A stretch of DNA of 64,000 nt from Pedobacter sp. SYP-B3415 (GTDB taxonomy: Bacteria > Bacteroidota > Bacteroidia > Sphingobacteriales > Sphingobacteriaceae), in contig NZ_RXNQ01000004.1 of the NCBI RefSeq assembly GCF_004138205.1, forward strand, positions 62,001 to 126,000. Reading direction: 5' to 3'. Position numbers and translations under genes: made by a program. Under the pieces are notes generated by a model, which ran no database searches, was not told the origin of the DNA, and saw only the letters and a program-made list of their open reading frames with translations. Shown here one piece after another: positions 51,801 to 60,272 of this stretch (position 1 is its first letter; each line of letters opens with the position of its first letter).

Positions 51801-52091
51801 CAAAGTACTACGTGTTTGATACTATCTAATTTCAGAACTTTTTTTCGAAGATGCAAATTTTGACTGCCTTATTTTTTTAACACGTTATCAACCTGATAAA
51901 GTCTTTTTGTTAACACATCAATTGAAATGAAATCGTTGACTTGACTTGTATACAGCAACTTTTGTTATTTGAACGATGTCGTTATTAACATTCAGAACTT
52001 CATAGCTTGTTAACATCCTTCCTGAAAAACTACCAGGCTTCAAAAGTTGTTTGTCGCTTCAAAGGTCAATTAACGCTAAAAGACTATCTTT

Positions 52092-54278
52092 ATGCCACAA
52101 CACGAAAGTCGATACATGCAGCTTCGCGAACCGGTCAGAAACATACAGGATTTTTTGCTGAGCACCTATTTTGCAGACGGGCTGCGTATCACAACAGGCG
52201 TCCTGCTGCCGCCCTTGATCCTGGCACAATTTGGTCATTTTAATTATGGCATGACACTCTCTCTGGGGGCGCTTTGTGCTAGTGTTGTCGATACGCCCGG
52301 CCCCGCCGTTCACCGGCGCAATGCCATGCTTATTACCACCGCGCTGATCTTCATATTTTCTATTTTAACCGGCTTAACGAACCGGAATACTTATTTTATC
52401 GGAATTCTGCTTGTCGTAAGCAGTTTTGCCCTGTCCATGTTCAACCTGTACGGAACCAGGGCCGCGGCAATCGGCACGGCTACGCTGCTGGTCATGGTGC
52501 TGAGCATTGACGACATCAGGCCGTGGCAGGAAGTCCTTTTACATGCCGTGCTGATCCTGATCGGAGCATTATGGTACTCGGGACTCAGTTACGTGTTTTA
52601 CCGTTTACGTCCTTACCGTGTATTGCAGCAGTTTCTCAGCGACTCAATACTTGAGGTGAGCGATTTCCTTCGCGCAAAGGCTCGCTTTTATCACCAGAAC
52701 GTCGACTACGATGCGCAGTATGCTGAATTGCTGAAACTTCAGGTCTCCGTGCATGAAAAGCAGGAGGCCGTCAGGGAGATCATGTTTAAGACCAGGGAAA
52801 TTGTTCGCGATTCCAATCCAGAGAGCAGGTTTCTCCTGCTCGTTTTTGTAGATATGGTCGATCTGTTTGAACAGGTCATGTCTACCTATTATAACTATCG
52901 CTCGCTTCATGAACAATTTGATTCGATCGGTATTTTGCATACTTACGAACGGATCATCAACAAAATTGCGCAGTCTCTTGATGATGTGGCTTTTGCACTG
53001 AAAAGCGGTGGGCGCCCCGCTCCTCCACGGCAGCTGGCTAAAGACATCAACGCTTTAAAGGAAGAAATCGCCAATCTGGAAAGAAATGCAGCCGCGCAAA
53101 AAATAAGTACAAATGGAATTCTGGCGCTCAAGAATATTGAGGTCAACCTGGAAAATATACTTGGCCGTGTTAAAACCATTATCGGTTATTTTAAGACCAG
53201 AAACAGCCGTGATCAAAAACGTGAGGAAATTGATACGGAAAAATTTATTACCAGGCAGTCGATTGACAAAAAGCTGTTTTTTGATAACCTGACGCTTAAA
53301 TCTTCCGTTTTCAGGCATTCGCTCAGGGTGGCTGTTGTCATGCTGATAGGTTTTGTGGTAGCGAAATCACTAAACTCTTCGCACAGTTACTGGATCCTGC
53401 TTACAATCCTGGTCATTTCCAAGCCTGGTTTCAGCCTGACCAAACAGCGCAATATTGAAAGAATTATCGGCACAGTGATTGGCGGGATTGTGGGCACCGT
53501 TGTACTCTACTATTTCAACGACCAGCGAACGCTTTTCGTCATCCTGCTGATCTGCATGATCGGCAGTTACAGCTTTCAGCGGAAGAACTATGTGGTAAGT
53601 GTGCTGTTTATGACGCCATACATCCTGATCCTGTTTGATTTTCTCGGCATGGGAACCATGGATATTGCGAAGGAACGCATATATGACACGCTGATTGGAT
53701 CGGCCATCGCCTTTTTAGCCAGTTATTCGTTGTTTCCGAACTGGGAATCGGAAAAGCTAAAGGAAGCAATGCTTGAAATTCTGGAAGCCAACATGAACTA
53801 TTTTAAGCAGGTCGCCAGGCTTTATTTTGACCGCAGTTATGACCGTACCAGTTACAAGCTTGCCCGTAAACAAGTCTATGTAAGCACCGCCAACCTTGCA
53901 AGTTTGTTTCAGCGCATGTTCTCGGAGCCAAAGAGTAAGCAACTCTATATTAAAGAAGTACATCAGTTTACAGCGCTTAATCATCTCCTGTCTTCCCATA
54001 TCGCCACGCTTTCACTTTACAATAAGGAGCATGATTTCAGCCATGACCACCCGGATGACATTCGCCCCGTTTACAGCAATACACTTTACCTGCTCGAAAA
54101 CGGGATGGATATCCTGTCAAAAGCCAGCGATACACGTGCAAACGTACCACTGATCAAACAGAAAGATGCACCTGCCGATGCGGGTGATTCAGAGGAATTG
54201 TTCATCGCTGAACAGTTTGACCGCATCCAGAAGATCGCTTACGACATTTACCGGCTAACTGAAAAGATCAACATCTGA
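52092..54278 (+). CDS. FUSC (YccS/YhfK-type) inner-membrane protein, 728 aa
   Basis: A membrane protein with two sets of about five to six transmembrane helices, each followed by a cytoplasmic helical part. This is the layout of the fusaric acid resistance/aromatic acid exporter-like FUSC family. N-terminal helices include GLRITTGVLLPPLILAQFGH and VDTPGPAVHRRNAM. The second set has SSHSYWILLTILVISKPGFS and RNIERIIGTVIGGIVGTVVL, the conserved FUSC-like motif. A coiled-coil-like stretch lies between (residues about 300-370). Substrate unknown. A TATCTTTA promoter-like element overlaps the first ATG, so translation from the Met at 52116 is an alternative. Confidence 0.85.
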   Translation: MPQHESRYMQLREPVRNIQDFLLSTYFADGLRITTGVLLPPLILAQFGHFNYGMTLSLGALCASVVDTPGPAVHRRNAMLITTALIFIFSILTGLTNRNTYFIGILLVVSSFALSMFNLYGTRAAAIGTATLLVMVLSIDDIRPWQEVLLHAVLILIGALWYSGLSYVFYRLRPYRVLQQFLSDSILEVSDFLRAKARFYHQNVDYDAQYAELLKLQVSVHEKQEAVREIMFKTREIVRDSNPESRFLLLVFVDMVDLFEQVMSTYYNYRSLHEQFDSIGILHTYERIINKIAQSLDDVAFALKSGGRPAPPRQLAKDINALKEEIANLERNAAAQKISTNGILALKNIEVNLENILGRVKTIIGYFKTRNSRDQKREEIDTEKFITRQSIDKKLFFDNLTLKSSVFRHSLRVAVVMLIGFVVAKSLNSSHSYWILLTILVISKPGFSLTKQRNIERIIGTVIGGIVGTVVLYYFNDQRTLFVILLICMIGSYSFQRKNYVVSVLFMTPYILILFDFLGMGTMDIAKERIYDTLIGSAIAFLASYSLFPNWESEKLKEAMLEILEANMNYFKQVARLYFDRSYDRTSYKLARKQVYVSTANLASLFQRMFSEPKSKQLYIKEVHQFTALNHLLSSHIATLSLYNKEHDFSHDHPDDIRPVYSNTLYLLENGMDILSKASDTRANVPLIKQKDAPADAGDSEELFIAEQFDRIQKIAYDIYRLTEKINI

Positions 54279-54329
54279 AAACCAAAGTGTTGGCTGGTTG
54301 TTTAAGTACAACGATAACCTTTGGAAGAA

Positions 54330-54740
54330 ATGGAAAAATTATATACAGCTGTTGTTACAGCTACAGGCGGCCGCGACGGGCATGTTAAATCTAACGATGG
54401 AATTATTGATTTTGACCTAAAAAAGCCAAAAGAACTTGGCGGTCAGGGAGGCGCGTCAAATCCTGAACAATTGTTCGGCGCAGCATGGGGCGCCTGTTAT
54501 CTTGGGGCACTCGGATCGGTTGCCGAACGTGAAGGCGTAGACGTAACTGAAGCAACTGTGACTGCGAACATCTCGTTTAATAAAGACGGAAATGCTTTCG
54601 TCTTGTCAGCGGATCTGGATGTTCATATACCGGGAATAACCATTGAGGAAGCTCAAAAACTTGCGGATAAGGCCCACCGTGCCTGCCCTTACTCAAAAGC
54701 CACACGTGGAAATGTGGAAACACGCGTAACCGCCGTCTGA
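54330..54740 (+). CDS. ohr: Organic hydroperoxide resistance protein (Ohr/OsmC family), 136 aa
   Basis: A thiol peroxidase that detoxifies organic and lipid hydroperoxides. The Ohr start LYTAVVTATGGRDGHVKSND is clear. The peroxidatic Cys56 (AAWGACYLGAL) and resolving Cys119 (AHRACPYSKATRGN) are both present with family spacing, and Arg15 (GGRDG) is the expected activating Arg. The frame opens at a TTG (54321), but the ATG at 54330 fits best. It is monocistronic, ending at a strong terminator; no OhrR-type regulator is visible nearby. Confidence 0.93.
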   Translation: MEKLYTAVVTATGGRDGHVKSNDGIIDFDLKKPKELGGQGGASNPEQLFGAAWGACYLGALGSVAEREGVDVTEATVTANISFNKDGNAFVLSADLDVHIPGITIEEAQKLADKAHRACPYSKATRGNVETRVTAV

Positions 54741-54794
54741 TAAATTAATCAACTCAACGCCTTCGGGCAATCAACCCTGTTTATGCATACGAGC

Positions 54795-54826
54795 GCCCGG
54801 ATATGAAAACGTCCGGGCTTTTTTTA
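54795..54826 (+). terminator. Terminator after ohr
   Basis: A 7-bp G/C stem (GCCCGGA at 54795-54801, TCCGGGC at 54812-54818) followed by eight T residues (54819-54826). Its tail overlaps the last bases of the convergent Gfo/Idh gene (ends 54824). Confidence 0.85.
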
Positions 54827-56020
54827 TACCTGATACCGCGGCTTCCAGTTTTCTACCGTACCATTAAACGCCGCCTGATTGATCATGTGCACGCATACGG
54901 CGGTTGTTGCACCGGTGTGCACGTTTGAGGAAGGCTGTTTGTTTTCGCGAATGGCGCGGTAAAAGTCTTCAAAGGCATAATAAGTTCCGTCTTTCGTTTT
55001 TTCAGGAAGGACAGCAATTCCGCCATCGCGTGTCCATTCAATTTTGGTTGCGCCTGATACACCATCAACTACCTGCAATTCCTTCCGCGTTTCCGGTTCG
55101 GGGTAAAACTTTCCTTCATTGACCAGCAGCGAAATCATGCCCTTGCTTCCTTTGATCTTAAATATGTAACCATCGCGCGCGTTTCCGCAGGTAGCACCAA
55201 AGTTTCCTACCATGCCTTCCTTATTGTAACGAAGCAAGGCCTGAATATTATCAAAAGTCTCCCGTCCGTCTTTGTACACATCCACACCCCCGGTAGCAAG
55301 CACCTGATCAGGATGAGTGTTAAATGCCCAGTTCACAAAATCAATCTGATGAGAAAGGAGCTCGGCCGGTAGTCCGCCTGAGAATTCCCGATACAGCCGC
55401 CAGTTAATCTGTTTGTCGTTGTAACCCGCCGGCACAGACCTGCGCCAGTCCCAATTACGGTCCCAATGGCAGTCGATCTGTGAAACTTTGCCCAGATAAC
55501 CCTTTTCAATCATCTCTTTTACCTTGTAATAGAGTGGCGAGTAGCGGTACTGGTGCCCGACCTGCAGGATCTGCCCCTTATAACGGGCCGATTGTTCGAC
55601 GAGCTTCAGCGCCTGCGGTATGTCGAACGTCATCGTTTTTTCGAGGTAGACATGTTTGCCGGCTTCTAGCGCCTCCAGCGCGATTTGATAGTGAAGATTC
55701 AAAGGGGTCGCAATCACCACTGCATCTATATTCCGGTCATCCAGAATACGGCGGTAATCCTTTACTTCCCGGGCAGCCGGGCTCAGTCGTTTTGCTGCGG
55801 CCAGCCTGAAATCAAAGATATCGCAGACTGCTTTGATGGTGAACCGCTCTTTCATGGAATTGATAACGTTCATCATCCCTGTTCCCCTGTCTCCTGTTCC
55901 GATAATCCCCAGGTTAACGGCCGGGCCCGCTGTCATGGAATAAACCTGGTTAAGCGGGGCATCAAATAATGCTGCGGCCGTAAGCAAGCCGGTGTTCCTG
56001 ATAAATTTTCTCCTCTGCAT
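54824..56020 (-). CDS. Tat-exported Gfo/Idh/MocA family oxidoreductase, 398 aa
   Basis: An NAD(P)-dependent sugar-type oxidoreductase. The N-terminus is a Tat-like signal (MQRRKFIRNTGLLTAAALF), so export with bound cofactor is likely, as for several Bacteroidota paralogues that act as glycosidases or dehydrogenases. The dinucleotide fold is VNLGIIGTGDRGTGMMNV, with DAVVIATPLNLHYQIALEAL and the catalytic-site EAGKHVYLEKTMTFDI (the EKP-like motif reads EKT). The substrate is unknown. Its start overlaps the apbE stop by one base (TAATG), so it is coupled to a flavinylating enzyme. Confidence 0.85.
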   Translation of the reverse strand: MQRRKFIRNTGLLTAAALFDAPLNQVYSMTAGPAVNLGIIGTGDRGTGMMNVINSMKERFTIKAVCDIFDFRLAAAKRLSPAAREVKDYRRILDDRNIDAVVIATPLNLHYQIALEALEAGKHVYLEKTMTFDIPQALKLVEQSARYKGQILQVGHQYRYSPLYYKVKEMIEKGYLGKVSQIDCHWDRNWDWRRSVPAGYNDKQINWRLYREFSGGLPAELLSHQIDFVNWAFNTHPDQVLATGGVDVYKDGRETFDNIQALLRYNKEGMVGNFGATCGNARDGYIFKIKGSKGMISLLVNEGKFYPEPETRKELQVVDGVSGATKIEWTRDGGIAVLPEKTKDGTYYAFEDFYRAIRENKQPSSNVHTGATTAVCVHMINQAAFNGTVENWKPRYQV

Positions 56021-57039
56021 TACCTCGTATGTGTTTGTTTGAGCAGGCGCCCGAACCCCGCTGATGCGGTATCTGCAACGCTGCCGTCTGGTTTTTTATA
56101 AATAAAATATGCTGAAATCTCGTTTTGCCGGTTTACAAAATCCATAGCTTCTTTTAATCCCATCAGCATCAACGTCTGGTCATAGCCGTCCGCCGTCATG
56201 GCATCACCGGCATGTACCGTTACACTGATCAATTCATTATTGACCGGAAACCCTGTCTTTGGATTAATGATGTGGTTGATTTGTTTTCCCCCGCGTTCGT
56301 AAAATTTGCGGTAGCTGCCGGATGTGGTGATCGCTCCGTTTTCCAGTGTAAGGATGCGCTGCATGGCGTGCTGGCCGGGGCCATATTCTACCGGGGATTC
56401 GATACCGATACGCATGGCATCGCCGGAAGGCATTTTACGCCCTGAAACAAGCAACTCGCCCCCAACCTCAACGAGGAAATTGGAGATGCCGTTTTTTTTC
56501 AGCAGAGCGGCAATGACATCTACGGTATAACCTTGCGCTATGCCGTTTAAGTCTAAACCGGCACCCTTGGTTCGCTTAATTAAACGATTGCCCGAGATAA
56601 CAATTTTATCCGGACCAACAAGGCTGAGGGCAGCCTTTACCATGGGCGTATCGGGTTCCTGCTTCAGGCTGCCGGTTCCGAAACCCCAGAGCTGGGTAAG
56701 CGGCTGGATAGTCATATCAAACAGACCGTTGGTACGCCGTTGTATATCGACTGAACGTTTTACGACGCGCATCAGGTGTTCATCCGGAACGATCTGCCCG
56801 TCTCCCCTGTTGAATCGTGATATAAGTGACGATGGTTGGTATAAAGACATTGAGCCATCAATCACTGCAAGCAGGCTGTCGATCTGGTTCTGCCTTACCA
56901 GGGTATCTGCTGCGTAATAGGTAATGTGGTAGCTGGTGCCCTGTGCAGGACCTTCGAAATAAATTTTCTGCCACTGCTTCCGCCCGGTTAAGGATAGGCA
57001 AAGCAGTGCAGGCAAAATAAAGAAGCACAACTGTTTCAT
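56020..57039 (-). CDS. apbE: FAD:protein FMN transferase (ApbE), 339 aa
   Basis: Attaches FMN to Thr/Ser of periplasmic flavoproteins using FAD and Mg. Visible motifs: GPAQGTSYHITYYA near residue 32, IDGSMSLYQPSSLISRFN, GLFDMTIQPLTQLWGFG, GLDLNGIAQGYTVDVIAALL, EVGGELLVSGRKM and VTVHAGDAMTADGYDQTLMLMG (metal-binding Asp). The signal peptide reads LLCLSLTGRKQW; where most Bacteroidota copies have a lipobox Cys, here there is Arg, so lipid anchoring is doubtful. No obvious flavinylation target (NqrC/RnfG-like FMN-binding domain) is in the window. Confidence 0.92.
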   Translation of the reverse strand: MKQLCFFILPALLCLSLTGRKQWQKIYFEGPAQGTSYHITYYAADTLVRQNQIDSLLAVIDGSMSLYQPSSLISRFNRGDGQIVPDEHLMRVVKRSVDIQRRTNGLFDMTIQPLTQLWGFGTGSLKQEPDTPMVKAALSLVGPDKIVISGNRLIKRTKGAGLDLNGIAQGYTVDVIAALLKKNGISNFLVEVGGELLVSGRKMPSGDAMRIGIESPVEYGPGQHAMQRILTLENGAITTSGSYRKFYERGGKQINHIINPKTGFPVNNELISVTVHAGDAMTADGYDQTLMLMGLKEAMDFVNRQNEISAYFIYKKPDGSVADTASAGFGRLLKQTHTR

Positions 57040-57133
57040 CTGTGGTTAGCCCAGCGGAGTGGTGTTTCGGTAAATTTACCGTTTTTTATAACCTTCAACA
57101 AACGCGACGTGTAACAACTTCGACAGCGGGCGT

Positions 57134-58138
57134 TTATTTCCCGAATTTCAGTTTAAGCTGTTCCAACATATCGTCTGTTACCGGACCGTCAGGTTTTGCC
57201 TTCTGCTGCTGATAGCCAGGATGCGGCTTGCGATAGGTTTTCTGCTGTTGCTGCTGAGGCCGTTGTTGTTGCTGTGGTCTTGGCTGCTGATTTGAATCAG
57301 CATCCGGCTGCCTGGCCAGGCGTTGTTCCTGCTTTTTAGCATTCCAGGCTGCCCAGCATTCATCAAGTTTCTTTTTGGTGTAAAGCGGAAAGTCGCCCTG
57401 TTTCATCCAGGCATAGTAACTGGGCTCGATATCGAATACAGCATCGGTCGTTTTGCCTTTGTGTTTACCAAAATTGAAAGTGATCTCGTTGTTTTCATTA
57501 TAGACCATGCGGCCCGCAAAATCTACCGGTTTTTGCAGATTCGTAAACACATGCAGCGCTTCGACATCGTTCTTGACCGGGAAACTCCTGTTGCCCTGCT
57601 TGTCCTCGTACTCGGTCTCCGCGTATTTTTCCAGCTGGGCAAGCAGGACTTCGTAGGTTGCACGAATGTCTGCTTCTGCCGAGTGCGCGTTGATGAGGTC
57701 TGAATTGCAGTAAAATTTATACGCCGCCCGGAGCGTTCTCTGCTCCATCTGGTGAAAGATGTTTTGCACATCGACAAATTTGCGGTCGGTCATATCAAAA
57801 TCTACACCGGCTCTCAGGAATTCCTCAAGCAGCAAGGGAATATCAAACTTATTTGAGTTGTAACCGGCGAGATCACTGTCTGCAAAAAAACCGGCAATCT
57901 CTGTAGCTAACGTTTCGAAACGTGGTTCATCGGCGATATGCTCATCATAAATACCATGAATCAGTGAGGATTGTAATGGAATTGGCATTCCCGGATTGAT
58001 CCGCCAGCTTTTCAACTGCTCGGTTCCGTCTGGCATAGCTTTCAGTACCGCGAGTTCAACAATGCGGTCAGCGCCTACGTTCACACCTGTGCTTTCAATA
58101 TCAAAAAAAGCCAGCGGACGTTTCAGTTGTAGTTTCAT
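57134..58138 (-). CDS. DnaQ-like 3'-5' exonuclease (ExoX-type with C-terminal accessory domain), 334 aa
   Basis: A DEDDh exonuclease. The N-terminal domain has LAFFDIESTGVNVGADRI (ExoI motif Asp and Glu), LAGYNSNKFDIPLLLEEFL (motif II Asp) and INAHSAEADIRATYEVLLA (motif III His and Asp). At about residues 215-265 a second small domain (FNFGKHKGKTTDAVFD, YYAWMKQGDFPLYTKKKL) resembles the ExoX-type C-terminal domain. The tail (about 275-320) is Gln-rich with several Q runs separated by Pro/Arg and is likely disordered. It works in DNA repair or proofreading; exact role unknown. Divergent from the DUF3857 gene. Confidence 0.85.
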   Translation of the reverse strand: MKLQLKRPLAFFDIESTGVNVGADRIVELAVLKAMPDGTEQLKSWRINPGMPIPLQSSLIHGIYDEHIADEPRFETLATEIAGFFADSDLAGYNSNKFDIPLLLEEFLRAGVDFDMTDRKFVDVQNIFHQMEQRTLRAAYKFYCNSDLINAHSAEADIRATYEVLLAQLEKYAETEYEDKQGNRSFPVKNDVEALHVFTNLQKPVDFAGRMVYNENNEITFNFGKHKGKTTDAVFDIEPSYYAWMKQGDFPLYTKKKLDECWAAWNAKKQEQRLARQPDADSNQQPRPQQQQRPQQQQQKTYRKPHPGYQQQKAKPDGPVTDDMLEQLKLKFGK

Positions 58139-58292
58139 GCAGAATGGATTTCTGGCAGCAGGTAAAGATTTAAACTGCCCTTTCGTTTTTCAAAAATGGC
58201 AATTTCATCGGGAAATCGTTAAAAAATATTTTTTTTCCTCGTGTGCCACGATTTATCTATTGTCCTTATCTTGGCTCTGCAAACAAACTGTA

Positions 58293-60272
58293 ATGAGAAA
58301 ACTTTTATTATCCCTTTTTCTTGGGCTGGGAACCTTTGTTTCCAAAGCTCAGGACTTTGAATTTGGCCGTATGGAAGCGGTTGATGCGGAATTTGATATC
58401 CGGAAATTTGATCCGTTGGCTAATGCAGCCGTACTCAATGAATTTGGACTTTCACGAATCGATTTGGATGATGCAAAGGGACAGACAATGCTTCTTTTCA
58501 GTTATCATGCCCGGATTAAAATCCTGAATCAGGAAGGCTTTTCGAACGGCGATATTTCCATTCCGCTGTATAAGAGCAGTTCATATGATAACAACGAAGA
58601 AATTTCTGAGATTGTCGCTGCTACCTTCAACGCAGAAGACAGGGTATGGGTAAGAACGCCGCTCGATCCGAAAAAGATCTACTATGAAGATGTAAACAGA
58701 AGTTACAAACTGGTCAAATTCAGCATGCCAAACCTCAAACCAGGCAGCGTAATTGAATACAGTTATAAGATAAAATCGCCCAGGTTATTTAACTTCAGGA
58801 CCTGGCAGTTTCAATCAGAGATTCCAAAGCGTACCAGTACCTACATTGCAAGGATACCGGCCATCTATAACTATAACGTCGCACTCAGGGGACCTTATAA
58901 ATTAAGCAAACAGGATGCAGCGCTTGACCGGGAGTGCCTGCGCATTAATGGTGTTGCGATAGACTGTTCTAAGATCACTTACAGGATGGATTCGATACCT
59001 GCTTTTCGTTCAGAAGAGTTCATGACTGCGGCATCAAACTTTATGTCGGCGATATATTTTGAGCTGAGCGACCAGCAGACACTGCAGGGCGCTAAAATCA
59101 ACTACACCAAGAGCTGGAAGGATGTCGATTATGAGTTAAAAACAGATAAAAATATTGGCACCCAGATGAAACGGGCAGACGTCTTCAAAGACGTTGTGGC
59201 TCCCCTTCTGAAAGACATATCAGATCCTTTGGCCAAAGCAAAGGTTATCTATGCCTATATCAAAAAGAATATTAAATGGAACAACTACCGGGGCATATCT
59301 TCTGACGCGGGCGTAAAAAAAGCATTTGAAACCCATTCAGGAAATGTGGCCGATATCAACTATGCATTGATCTCAGCGCTGACCGCGGCCGGTCTCGAGG
59401 CTGAGGCCGTGATGCTTTCTACCAGGGCCAACGGCGCAATAAACAAGCTGTTTCCGGTTATCAGCGACTTTGATTACGTCGTAGCCCGGCTGAATATAGG
59501 CGACAAAAGTTACCTGCTCGACGCAACCGACCCCCTGCTTCCTTTCGGTCTGCTGCCCTTACGCTGTATTAATGACCAGGGGCGTGTGATCAGCCTTAAA
59601 AAAGCCTCAGAATGGATAGACCTGAAAGCTACACAACGCGAAGCAACCCGGTATGTGCTGAACGGCGAAATCAATGAGAAAGGGAAACTCGTCGGCACCA
59701 TGAACATCTATACCAACGGATATGCGGCGTTAGACAGGCGTAAACAGATAAACAGTTATAACAGTCCGGATGAGTATGTCGAAAAGTATGACGAGAAGAT
59801 GCCCAAGACAAAGATCCTGAAATACGCATTTTCTAACCTCGACACGGTCGATATGGCGCTTTCGGAGATCTATCAAATTGAGATGGATATGTATGACGGA
59901 ACCGATCACAATCAACTTTATTTCAACCCGTTTTTAGTTGACAGAATCCAAAAAAACCCATTTAACCTCAGTGAGCGCAACTATCCGGTCGATCTGGGTG
60001 CTCAGCGCGATGTTCGCATAGTTGCCAATATCCGGTTTCCTGACAAGTATGCGGTTGTAGATAAACCTGCCGATCTTTCAATCGGGCTTCCGGATAAAGG
60101 CGGCCGGTTCCTGACACAGACTACCTTTGAAAACAGCGTACTTACATTTTCACAAATGCTTACGCTAGATAAATCGATCTATACGCCTAACGAGTACCTC
60201 AGTCTGAAGGAATTCTATAGCCGGATTATCCAGTTGCAGAAAACAGATATTGTTCTTAAGAAAACACTTTAA
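58293..60272 (+). CDS. DUF3857/transglutaminase-like protein with degenerate active site, 659 aa
   Basis: An exported protein (signal MRKLLLSLFLGLGTFVSKAQ) with an N-terminal DUF3857 beta domain: AVLNEFGLSRIDLDD, LLFSYHARIKILNQEGFSNG, VIEYSYKIKSPRLFNFRTWQ. A central transglutaminase-like core (about 350-480) and a C-terminal region follow. In the core, the usual GxCxD/GNC catalytic Cys position reads SGNVADINYAL (Val), and the His position reads DFDYVVARL (Asp). Only YLLDATDP keeps the third Asp. Enzymatic activity is therefore unlikely. The ORF is open upstream to 57996, but the signal peptide sets the start at 58293. It overlaps the next gene by one base (TAATG). Confidence 0.85.
   Translation: MRKLLLSLFLGLGTFVSKAQDFEFGRMEAVDAEFDIRKFDPLANAAVLNEFGLSRIDLDDAKGQTMLLFSYHARIKILNQEGFSNGDISIPLYKSSSYDNNEEISEIVAATFNAEDRVWVRTPLDPKKIYYEDVNRSYKLVKFSMPNLKPGSVIEYSYKIKSPRLFNFRTWQFQSEIPKRTSTYIARIPAIYNYNVALRGPYKLSKQDAALDRECLRINGVAIDCSKITYRMDSIPAFRSEEFMTAASNFMSAIYFELSDQQTLQGAKINYTKSWKDVDYELKTDKNIGTQMKRADVFKDVVAPLLKDISDPLAKAKVIYAYIKKNIKWNNYRGISSDAGVKKAFETHSGNVADINYALISALTAAGLEAEAVMLSTRANGAINKLFPVISDFDYVVARLNIGDKSYLLDATDPLLPFGLLPLRCINDQGRVISLKKASEWIDLKATQREATRYVLNGEINEKGKLVGTMNIYTNGYAALDRRKQINSYNSPDEYVEKYDEKMPKTKILKYAFSNLDTVDMALSEIYQIEMDMYDGTDHNQLYFNPFLVDRIQKNPFNLSERNYPVDLGAQRDVRIVANIRFPDKYAVVDKPADLSIGLPDKGGRFLTQTTFENSVLTFSQMLTLDKSIYTPNEYLSLKEFYSRIIQLQKTDIVLKKTL

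Larger units (their letters stand above)
51414..52091. other. Long intergenic region between phoH and the FUSC gene with tandem hairpins and a small basic ORF
   Basis: A 678-base gap. On the minus strand it contains an ATG-started 46-codon frame (51651-51791; begins MKTKRYLDRQISIGISK, Lys/Arg-rich), two stable hairpins at 51523-51552 and 51484-51519, and a U tract. The right part (51830-52091) is A/T-rich with no gene seen and should hold the FUSC promoter. The left part may be an RNA gene, a small-protein gene or a long phoH leader. Confidence 0.45.

Noticed and set aside
57996..58292. 5' extension of the first DUF3857 gene
   Set aside because: It overlaps the divergent exonuclease gene, and the perfect signal peptide starts only at 58293.
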